Below are positions 6,329 through 11,592 of a stretch of 11,592 nt of DNA, in pieces (the stretch's first letter is position 1; each line of letters opens with the position of its first letter). This DNA comes from Paracoccaceae bacterium. GTDB taxonomy: Bacteria; Pseudomonadota; Alphaproteobacteria; Rhodobacterales; Rhodobacteraceae. The notes beneath the pieces were generated by a model that was given only the letters and a program-made list of their open reading frames with translations, had not been told where the DNA came from and did not search any database. The translations under genes and the position numbers were made by a program. The DNA lies in contig JALQYS010000053.1 in NCBI GenBank assembly GCA_023254015.1, positions 1-11,592 on the forward strand. Direction: 5' to 3'.

Positions 6329-6763
6329 TCAGCCCGCCCGGGCCAGCACGATTCGATCCTGCATCGCATGTTCGAACCCCACCCGAAGCGACAGGGCACT
6401 GCAGGGGGCGCGCAGGATCACCGGTTCAAACCGGTTATTGGGGAACACTTGCGTGCCACATTCGCGACTGACAAGGATCACGGGCGGGCACCGCCCGGCG
6501 ATTCTGAGAAGGTTCTTCGCCCGCTCACCGGCCGACAACCCGCCAAGGCCGTCGCAATCGATCACGATCAGATCATAGCCGACCGGACCGTCAAGCACGC
6601 TCTCCAGCGCCAGATACAACTCATCCAGCCGGTCAACCGCACATCCCAGCGCGGCAAGCCGTCCCTGCAGGTTGCCGGCATCCTTGCTGGAAACCAGCAG
6701 GGCCGACACACCATACCCCACCAGGGTAGAGGACTGAGGATCAAAGGTCTTGAAAAGCGTCAT
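6329..6763 (-). CDS. Degenerate receiver-like (pseudo-REC) protein
   Basis: A 144-residue protein without a recognised family name. From about residue 20 it follows the pattern of a response-regulator receiver domain. Strand 1 is SALLVSSKD (20-28) and strand 3 is DLIVIDCDG (64-72), where Asp69 aligns with the phospho-acceptor. Strand 4 is PVILVSRE (94-101) and strand 5 is PVILRAP (114-120). The acidic pair normally ending strand 1 (DD or DE) is replaced by SS, and the conserved strand 5 Lys by Arg118. Metal-dependent phosphorylation is therefore doubtful. There is no output domain. The start ATG 6761-6763 is preceded by AGGGTGA (6769-6775). Upstream in-frame ATGs at 6793 and 6826 lack a ribosome site and run into the palindromic control region. 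It is a stand-alone gene, converging with csp and divergent from the esterase gene. A partner-binding regulator is plausible but unproven. Confidence 0.6.
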   Translation of the reverse strand: MTLFKTFDPQSSTLVGYGVSALLVSSKDAGNLQGRLAALGCAVDRLDELYLALESVLDGPVGYDLIVIDCDGLGGLSAGERAKNLLRIAGRCPPVILVSRECGTQVFPNNRFEPVILRAPCSALSLRVGFEHAMQDRIVLARAG

Positions 6764-6790
6764 AACGGTCACCCTGTATGCCAGTGCAGC

Positions 6791-6850
6791 CATTAACCGA
6801 AAGAATTGTGCCAAAATTTGGAACAATTCTCGGCAAGGCCAAGGTTAATG
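6791..6850. repeat. Nested inverted repeats in divergent control region
   Basis: An inner 29-bp dyad (6802-6830) has arms AGAATTGT and ACAATTCT plus CCAAA/TTTGG around a single central A, with one mismatch in 14 pairs. CCG (6797-6799) and CGG (6831-6833) extend it past a two-base bulge. An outer perfect pair CATTAACC (6791-6798) and GGTTAATG (6843-6850) encloses it. It lies between the receiver-like gene and the esterase gene, so it is a candidate operator or dimer/tetramer binding site; as RNA it would be a long hairpin. Confidence 0.7.
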
Positions 6851-6854
6851 GGGA

Positions 6855-6869
6855 GGTCAATCCTTGACC
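6855..6869. promoter_or_regulatory. Second dyad upstream of the esterase gene
   Basis: GGTCAA (6855-6860) and TTGACC (6864-6869) are perfect inverted repeats separated by TCC. They lie about 70 bases before the esterase ATG and 5 bases from the larger nested repeat. This is a plausible operator half-site pair. The TTGACC also looks like a -35 element, but no good -10 follows at 16-18 bases. Confidence 0.4.
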
Positions 6870-6940
6870 ATTGCCGCCATGCCGCTTTGCAGCCATGATT
6901 GTTGCCAACGGGACCGCAGTTGCTGTCGGATGGAACCACT

Positions 6941-7858
6941 ATGCCCCCTCCAGATTACCAAAGCCTTATCGACGCCGCGACTTGGGCCTTCATCGAGACG
7001 ACGAATGCCGCCTACCCGCCTGATACGGCAACCCTGACGATCGCCGACCAGCGCGCGATCTATGACCGCATGTGCCGGGTGTTCTTCCGGGGTTATCCGG
7101 CAGGCGTGACGGCGCGGGATGAAAAGGTGGCCGGGGTTCCCTGCCGTCGCTACCCCGGCGCGGCGCCGGTGGTGATCTATCTGCATGGCGGCGGCTATGT
7201 GGTGGGGGGGCTGCACAGCCATGACGACATCTGCGCCGAGATCCGCGCCCGCACCGGGTTGACGGTGGTGGCGGTGGATTACCGGCTGTCGCCCGAACAC
7301 CTGCACCCGGCGGCCTTTGACGATGTTTGCGCGGTGATCCGCGCGATGGCGGCCGAAGGGCCGGTCGTGCTGGCCGGAGACAGTGCCGGGGGCAACCTTG
7401 CCGCGGCGGCCTCTCATGCGCTGCGCCGACAGGATGGCCTTCGTATCCTGGGGCAGGTGCTGATCTATCCGGGTCTTGGCGGCGATGTGAACACGGGCAG
7501 CTATCTGACCCACGCCCATGCGCCCATGCTCAGCCGCGATGACGTCCTGTTCTACAAGGACATCCGCCACGGCGGCCCGCCGCCTGAAGATGACCCAACC
7601 GTCTATCCCCTGCGCGACACCGATTTCACCGACCTGCCGCCGACCCTTGCCATCGCCGCGCAATGCGATCCCTTGGCCGACGATGCCCGCGCCTATGCCG
7701 AAAAGATCCGGGCAGCCGGGGGCAAGGCCGACTGGATGGAAGAGCCCGGCCTTGTGCATGGCTATCTGCGCGCCCGCGCCAGTGTGCCCCGCGCCGCCGC
7801 CAGCTTTGACCGGATCATCACCGCAATCGCAGCCTTCGCCAAAGGAGAGCCCGCATGA
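6941..7858 (+). CDS. Alpha/beta hydrolase, hormone-sensitive-lipase (HSL) type esterase
   Basis: A 305-residue carboxylesterase-like enzyme expected to hydrolyse short acyl esters or related bonds in the cytoplasm; no signal peptide is seen. The oxyanion-hole motif LHGGGY (81-86) marks the bacterial HSL family. The nucleophile elbow is GDSAGGN with Ser148. The catalytic acid is Asp243 in CDPLADD and the base is His273 in VHGYL, so the triad is complete. The N-terminal helical cap (1-60) is of normal length. I chose ATG 6941; an in-frame TTG at 6899 would add 14 unconserved residues. The ribosome site is weak (GGATGGA near 6928-6934). The stop overlaps the ATG of the downstream aldolase-like gene by 4 bases, so the two are translationally coupled and probably act in one pathway. 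The substrate is unknown. Confidence 0.9.
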   Translation: MPPPDYQSLIDAATWAFIETTNAAYPPDTATLTIADQRAIYDRMCRVFFRGYPAGVTARDEKVAGVPCRRYPGAAPVVIYLHGGGYVVGGLHSHDDICAEIRARTGLTVVAVDYRLSPEHLHPAAFDDVCAVIRAMAAEGPVVLAGDSAGGNLAAAASHALRRQDGLRILGQVLIYPGLGGDVNTGSYLTHAHAPMLSRDDVLFYKDIRHGGPPPEDDPTVYPLRDTDFTDLPPTLAIAAQCDPLADDARAYAEKIRAAGGKADWMEEPGLVHGYLRARASVPRAAASFDRIITAIAAFAKGEPA

Positions 7859-8604
7859 ACGCCCCTATCGCCAATTTGACCCATTGGGCCGAGCGCGTGG
7901 ACATGGCCGCCGCCTTCCGCTGGACAGCGCGGCTGAACCTGCACGAAGCGGTGGCCAACCACTTTTCGCTGGCGGTGAATCCCGAGGGCACGCGGTTCCT
8001 CATCAACCCCAACGGGCGGCATTTCAGCCGGATCACGGCCTCAAGCCTGGTCGAGATTGACGCGCTGGATCCCGACACAATGGCACGGCCCGACGCGCCC
8101 GACCCCACCGCCTGGGGCCTGCATGGCAGCATCCACCGCGCCCTGCCCCATGCCCGCTGCCTGATGCACGTGCATTCGATCCACGCCACGGTGCTGGCCA
8201 GCCTGGCCGACAGCATCCTGCCGCCCATCGACCAGAATTCGGCGATGTTCTTTCGCAGGCAGGTGGTAGATGGCCATTACGGAGGCATGGCCTTTGAAGA
8301 GGAAGGGGGGCGCTGTGCGGCACTGCTTGCCGATCCGAAGATCACCACGATGATCATGGGCAATCATGGCGTGTTGGTGGTGGGCCGGACGGTGGCCGAA
8401 ACCTTCAACCGGCTTTACTATTTCGAACGCGCCGCCGAGACCTATATCCGCGCCTTGCAGACGGGCAGGCCGCTGCGGGTGCTGCCTGATGCGGTCGCCG
8501 AAAAGACTGCGCAGGAATGGGAAGCCTATCCCGGCTTTGCCGAAAACCACCTCAGCGAACTGAAGGCCATTCTGGACGAGGAAGGGTCAGCCTACGCCAG
8601 CTGA
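7855..8604 (+). CDS. Class II aldolase/adducin family protein
   Basis: A 249-residue cytoplasmic protein with the class II aldolase/adducin head-domain fold. Zinc-ligand candidates are His105 and His107 in MHVHS and His171 in MGNHGVLV, so metal binding looks intact. The catalytic glutamate of the fuculose-/ribulose-phosphate aldolases (in their SSEW-FH segment) is not conserved: the matching stretch reads DPTAWGLH, with Ala86 at that place. This makes it adducin-like, a branch whose bacterial members mostly lack a proven reaction. Calling it a sugar-phosphate aldolase would be too specific. AAAGGAG (7841-7847) precedes the ATG by 7 bases, and the ATGA overlap couples it to the esterase. It converges with the phosphoesterase gene and its own stop lies inside a hairpin. 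Possible roles are aldol cleavage, decarboxylation or epimerisation of the product released by the esterase. Confidence 0.87.
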   Translation: MNAPIANLTHWAERVDMAAAFRWTARLNLHEAVANHFSLAVNPEGTRFLINPNGRHFSRITASSLVEIDALDPDTMARPDAPDPTAWGLHGSIHRALPHARCLMHVHSIHATVLASLADSILPPIDQNSAMFFRRQVVDGHYGGMAFEEEGGRCAALLADPKITTMIMGNHGVLVVGRTVAETFNRLYYFERAAETYIRALQTGRPLRVLPDAVAEKTAQEWEAYPGFAENHLSELKAILDEEGSAYAS

Positions 8605-8607
8605 CCC
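8584..8607 (+). terminator. Hairpin across the aldolase stop codon
   Basis: GGGTCAGC (8584-8591) and GCTGACCC (8600-8607) form a perfect 8-bp stem with an 8-base loop; the TGA stop (8602-8604) is inside the 3' arm. A second possible stem GGGCGCC (8611-8617) with GGCGCCC (8637-8643) follows. Neither has a T-run, so this is either a rho-assisted 3' end or an mRNA-stabilising structure between converging genes. Confidence 0.4.
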
Positions 8608-8651
8608 AAGGGGCGCCCCCACGACGAGAAGCCGAAGGCGCCCGAGGAGTG

Positions 8652-9491
8652 TCAGGCGGTAAAGAACGGCGTCGCCTTCATGGTCGCGGGCACCGGCACG
8701 CCAAGGCGGGTCAGGATCGACGGGGCCAGCGCCAGTTGGTCCAGCACCACGTCCTTGGCCGGCATGTCGCTGCTGCCGAAATAGTAGAACGCCGCGTCCT
8801 GCTGCAACTCGCCTGTTCCGCCGTGGTGGCCGCGTTCGTCCTGACCATGATCGGCGGTCACGATCACCTCATAGCCCTTGTCCAGCCAGCGGCTGAGGAA
8901 CGGGGCCAGCATCGCATCCATCACATAGCAGGCGTGGTCCATCTCTTCGCAGTCGTGGTAGAAACGGTGGCCCATGCTGTCCAGCGTGCAGCTGTGATAG
9001 ATGCCATAGTCGATGCCATGCACCTCGCACAGTCGGGTCAGGGTGGCGAACAGATCAACATCCGAAGGCGTCATCTGGTTGATGTTGCCATAGCCGGTCA
9101 TCGTGTGGAACCGGCCATGGGTGATCGGCCCGGCCGGTTCGTCATATTCAATGTCGCGCACCAGATCGAAGGGCGCGCGGTTGAAGAGTTCGGACCAGAA
9201 GCTGTGGGTCACCGCGCCGGTTTTCAGGCCCGCCCGCGTAGCCTCGGAAAAGATGTCGGGCTGCGCCAGCCGATAGACCGCCTCATTGCCCCAGACCTTG
9301 TGCACCTGCGGCGGCACGCCGGTATGGATCGAGGCATAGCACGAGGCCGAGGTCGAGGGCAGCACCGAGCGCATCCGCCAGACGCGGGCATCGCCATTGG
9401 CCACCCAACCTTCGAGGTTGCCAAAGAGCCGGCGCCAGTTGCGGTAGGGAACGCCATCGATGATGATGAGAAGGAGTTTGCGTTTCGTCAT
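8652..9491 (-). CDS. Type I phosphodiesterase/nucleotide pyrophosphatase-like (alkaline phosphatase superfamily)
   Basis: A 279-residue metal-dependent phosphoesterase, compact for the family and without a signal peptide, so probably cytoplasmic. The two-metal site can be traced: Asp12 in LLLIIIDG; a nucleophile position in LPSTSASCYASIHTG, where Ser48 takes the place of the usual Thr; Asp171 and His175 in LDSMGH; Asp214-His215 in TADHGQ; and a late His in GHHGG (222-223). These match type I phosphodiesterases/NPPs and related phosphonoacetate- or phosphoglycerate-type enzymes. The start ATG 9489-9491 has AAGGGTGA (9497-9504) at 5 bases. A longer in-frame start at 9551 would run through an intergenic repeat. 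It lies 81 bases after the ABC ATPase on the same strand and is probably in its operon, which suggests it works on an imported phosphoester or phosphonate. The substrate is unknown. Confidence 0.82.
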   Translation of the reverse strand: MTKRKLLLIIIDGVPYRNWRRLFGNLEGWVANGDARVWRMRSVLPSTSASCYASIHTGVPPQVHKVWGNEAVYRLAQPDIFSEATRAGLKTGAVTHSFWSELFNRAPFDLVRDIEYDEPAGPITHGRFHTMTGYGNINQMTPSDVDLFATLTRLCEVHGIDYGIYHSCTLDSMGHRFYHDCEEMDHACYVMDAMLAPFLSRWLDKGYEVIVTADHGQDERGHHGGTGELQQDAAFYYFGSSDMPAKDVVLDQLALAPSILTRLGVPVPATMKATPFFTA

Positions 9492-9521
9492 GTTTTTCAC
9501 CCTTGTGCCCGGCGGGGCGGT

Positions 9522-9556
9522 CGGAGCCTCCGGCGGGAGTATTTTTGCCAAGAGGA
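9522..9556. repeat. Rhodobacteraceae-type intergenic element
   Basis: On the + strand CCTCCGGCGGGAG runs into TATTTTTGCCAAGAGG. It includes a 4-bp stem CTCC (9528-9531)/GGAG (9536-9539) with GGCG loop and a T5 run, so it looks like a weak + strand terminator. From memory, near-identical stretches (CTCCGGCGGG-A-TATTTTTG-CCA-AG) recur between genes in Rhodobacteraceae; the window holds only this copy. Here it separates the ABC ATPase and phosphoesterase genes, which are transcribed in the other direction. Confidence 0.5.
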
Positions 9557-9572
9557 AATCGGCTGCGGCAGG

Positions 9573-11207
9573 TCAGTTGCCGGCCGCTTCCATCTTGCGG
9601 GTCTGGAGGACCTTTTCCAGCCAGCCCAGCTCCATTTCCGGAACCGAGGAGAGGAGAAGATCGGTGTAATCATCGAAGGGCGGCGTCAGCACATCGGTCT
9701 TGCCGCCATAGCGCACCACCTGGCCCTTGAACATCACGGCGATCTTGTCGGCGATGGCGCGCACGGTGGCCAGATCATGGGTGATGAACAGATAGGCCAC
9801 GTTCTCGCGTGCCTGCAGGTCGAGAAGCAGTTTCAGGATGCCGTCGGCCACCAGGGGGTCAAGCGCCGATGTCACCTCATCACAGATGATGAGTTTCGGC
9901 TTGGCGGCAAGGGCACGGGCGATGCAGACGCGCTGTTTTTGTCCCCCCGACAGTTCGGCTGGATAGCGGTCGGCAAAGCCCTTGCCCATCTCGATCTGGT
10001 CGAGAAGTTCCTGAACACGCTTGTTTTTCTCGGCGCCTTTGAGGCCGAAGTAGAATTCGAGCGGGCGGCCGATGAGGGTGCCGACGGTCTGGCGCGGGTT
10101 CATCGCGGTGTCGGCCATCTGGTAGATCATCTGCAATTCGCGCAGGTCGTCCTTGGTCCGTCCCGCCAGATCGGCGGAAAGGGTGCGGCCGGCAAAGGTG
10201 ATGCGGCCTTGGGCAGGCGGCAGAAGGCCGGTGATGGCGCGGGCAAGGGTGGATTTGCCCGAGCCGCTTTCGCCGACGATGGCCAGCGTCTGGCCCGGGG
10301 CCACATCGACATTGACGTTCTTCAAGACGTCAAAATTGGTGCCCTTGTAGCGGGCGGTCACGTTCTGCACCGACAGCACCGGCGCTGCCTGCGGTTTTTC
10401 CTGATGGTCGATGGAGCGGACCGAAACGAGCGCCTGAGTGTAGGCTTCGCGCGGGGTGTTGATGATCTGGTCGGTGGTGCCATATTCTACCATCTTGCCA
10501 TGACGCAGCACCAGAATGTCATCGGCCACCTGCGCCACGACGGCAAGGTCGTGGGTGATGTAAAGCGCGGCCACGCCCGTTTCATGGATCGCCCGCTTGA
10601 TGGCCGCCAGAACATCGATCTGGGTGGTCACATCCAGCGCAGTGGTGGGTTCGTCGAAGATCACAAGGTCGGGCTTGGGGCAAAGCGCCATGGCTGTCAT
10701 TACCCGCTGCAACTGCCCGCCGGACACCTGATGCGGATAGCGATTGCCGATGGTTTCGGGGTTCGGCAAAGACAGTTGGCGGAAGAGATTGACCGCCCGC
10801 GCCTCTGCCTCTGCCTTTGTCATCACGCCATGGGAGACCGAGGTTTCGATCACCTGCTCCATCAGCTTTTTCGCCGGGTTGAAGCTGGCCGCAGCCGATT
10901 GCGCGACATAGGTCACTTCCCGCCCGCGCAGATCGCGCAGGGCGCTGGCGTTGGCCGTGCGGATGTTGCGGCCGTTCAGCAGGATTTCCCCGCCGGTCAA
11001 TCGGACGCCGCCTCGGCCAAAGGCCATGGCCGAAAGCCCGATGGTGGATTTGCCGGCGCCGCTTTCGCCGATCAGGCCCAAAACGCGGCCCTTTTCGACC
11101 GAGACCGACACCCCGTCGACCAGCACCACATGGCGCGGCGGCTCGCCCGGCGGATAGGCGGTGGCCTCGATCTTGAGGTTCTTGAAGGAGAGGAGGGAAT
11201 CAGCCAC
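9573..11207 (-). CDS. ABC transporter double ATP-binding protein, peptide/nickel (Dpp/Opp) type
   Basis: A 544-residue fusion of the two ATPase subunits (DppD- and DppF-like) that power a peptide/opine/nickel-class importer at the inner membrane. Domain 1 has Walker A GESGAGKS (47-54), signature VSGGQLQ (161-167) and Walker B LVIFDEP (181-187). Domain 2 repeats this with GESGSGKS (312-319), LSGGQKQ (419-425) and LIICDEVTSALD (439-450). Both H-loops are intact (ITHDLA at 217 and again near the end). The Q-loop regions (VAQSAAASFNPA, IYQMADTAMNPR) lack the common QDP, a trait of one alphaproteobacterial subgroup. Domain 2 has DEV instead of DEP. The start is GTG at 11205-11207, preceded by AAAGGGGG. 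It overlaps the permease stop by 8 bases, so translation is coupled. Transport specificity cannot be read from the ATPase. Permease and binding-protein genes should continue beyond the right edge. Confidence 0.93.
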   Translation of the reverse strand: MADSLLSFKNLKIEATAYPPGEPPRHVVLVDGVSVSVEKGRVLGLIGESGAGKSTIGLSAMAFGRGGVRLTGGEILLNGRNIRTANASALRDLRGREVTYVAQSAAASFNPAKKLMEQVIETSVSHGVMTKAEAEARAVNLFRQLSLPNPETIGNRYPHQVSGGQLQRVMTAMALCPKPDLVIFDEPTTALDVTTQIDVLAAIKRAIHETGVAALYITHDLAVVAQVADDILVLRHGKMVEYGTTDQIINTPREAYTQALVSVRSIDHQEKPQAAPVLSVQNVTARYKGTNFDVLKNVNVDVAPGQTLAIVGESGSGKSTLARAITGLLPPAQGRITFAGRTLSADLAGRTKDDLRELQMIYQMADTAMNPRQTVGTLIGRPLEFYFGLKGAEKNKRVQELLDQIEMGKGFADRYPAELSGGQKQRVCIARALAAKPKLIICDEVTSALDPLVADGILKLLLDLQARENVAYLFITHDLATVRAIADKIAVMFKGQVVRYGGKTDVLTPPFDDYTDLLLSSVPEMELGWLEKVLQTRKMEAAGN

Positions 11208-11592
11208 CGCGGCCCCCTTTCAGGCTGGAGGTGCGCGACAGGATCCAGTCGGCCACAAGGTTCACCGAAATCGCCAGGGCTGCGATGGCCAAGGCGGGCA
11301 TCAGGGCGGCGGCTTTGCCGTAGATCAGCCCGTCCTTGTTTTCCTTCACCATGCCGCCCCAATCGGTCAGCGGCGGCTGGATGCCAAGGCCAAGGAAGGA
11401 GAGCGTCGAGATGAAGAGCACCGCAAAGATGAAGCGCAACCCGAACTCGGCCACCAGGGGCGAAAGGGCGTTGGGCAGGATCTCGCGGAAGATGATCCAG
11501 CCCTGGCCTTCGCCGCGCAGCTTCGCGGCCTCGACATAGTCCATGACGGCGATGTCCACGGCGACGGCGCGCGCCAGGCGGAAGACGCGGGT
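11200..11592 (-). CDS. ABC transporter permease, DppC/OppC type (5' part outside window)
   Basis: The C-terminal 130 residues of an inner-membrane permease; the frame is open to the right edge and begins TRVFRLARAVAVDIAVMDYVEAAKLRG. The YVEAAKLRGEG segment followed by IIFREILPNALSPLV is the EAA loop that contacts the ATPase, characteristic of binding-protein-dependent importers. SFLGLGIQPPLTDWG is the DppC/OppC-type hallmark. Two transmembrane helices follow or flank it (FIFAVLFISTLSFLGLGI and ALMPALAIAALAISVNLVADWI). A GTG codon at 11557-11559 is internal, not a start, because family sequence continues before it. The stop TGA at 11200-11202 lies within the ATPase start region. Likely order on the transcript: binding protein and partner permease upstream, then this permease, the fused ATPase, then the phosphoesterase. 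Confidence 0.92.
   Translation of the reverse strand, partial: TRVFRLARAVAVDIAVMDYVEAAKLRGEGQGWIIFREILPNALSPLVAEFGLRFIFAVLFISTLSFLGLGIQPPLTDWGGMVKENKDGLIYGKAAALMPALAIAALAISVNLVADWILSRTSSLKGGRGG

Noticed and set aside
6894..6943. TTG start at 6899 for the esterase
   Set aside because: It would add 14 residues outside the conserved family start and has no Shine-Dalgarno; ATG 6941 begins MPPPDYQSL, as expected for the cap helix.
6857..7759. A 300-codon minus-strand open frame opposite the esterase
   Set aside because: The + strand encodes a complete Ser-Asp-His hydrolase here; the antisense product has no motif and is shadow-like.
8517..11414. A 965-codon open frame on the + strand opposite the phosphoesterase, ABC ATPase and permease genes
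   Set aside because: It is the antisense shadow of three clear family members. Its translation is rich in His, Arg, Gln and Gly without domain motifs, as expected from GC-rich codon bias, and it starts inside the aldolase gene with no ribosome site.

Overview
The window is a GC-rich chromosomal segment, most likely from an alphaproteobacterium of the Rhodobacteraceae (Rhodobacter, Paracoccus or Gemmobacter type). This rests on the codon bias, the class I (archaeal-type) lysyl-tRNA synthetase, the dnaX-ybaB-recR order, the style of the small secreted DUF4864 protein, and an intergenic CCTCCGGCGGGAGTATTTTT-like element that I remember from this family. It reads as ordinary bacterial chromosome: I see no insertion sequence, phage gene, CRISPR array, rRNA or tRNA.

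Layout. Bases 1-1183 (+) hold the 3' part of lysK, closed by an intrinsic terminator. A secreted DUF4864 protein follows (+, 1273-1662). It converges with a minus-strand pair: a small Cys-based phosphatase (2287-2748) followed by mogA for molybdenum cofactor synthesis (1700-2227). Divergent from that pair, the + strand carries dnaX, ybaB and recR (2819-5588), a replication/recombination group. A small two-helix membrane protein (5682-5879) and a cold-shock protein with a long leader and a strong terminator (6062-6268) come next. On the minus strand, 6329-6763 encodes a receiver-like protein that has lost part of the phosphorylation pocket. Its divergent promoter region (6764-6940) is unusually rich in nested dyad symmetries.

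The right third looks like a catabolic or uptake locus. An HSL-type esterase (6941-7858) overlaps by 4 bases an adducin-like class II aldolase protein (7855-8604), both on +. Facing them on the minus strand are the end of a peptide/nickel-type ABC permease (11200-11592, partial), a fused double-ATPase subunit (9573-11207) overlapping it by 8 bases, and a type I phosphodiesterase/nucleotide-pyrophosphatase-like enzyme (8652-9491). The inferred theme is import of an oligopeptide-like or ester/phosphoester-bearing solute followed by hydrolysis. The substrate cannot be read from the sequence.

The most interesting non-coding signals are: a perfect 28-bp palindrome that supplies the dnaX stop codon; the 29-bp near-perfect dyad plus flanking inverted repeats at 6791-6869; and the hairpin spanning the aldolase stop codon. 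I see no clearly new multi-gene system. The best candidate for an uncharacterised function is the esterase/aldolase/phosphoesterase/ABC cluster. No gap without a gene exceeds about 180 bases. Start sites were chosen from Shine-Dalgarno spacing and family resemblance and have not been tested.
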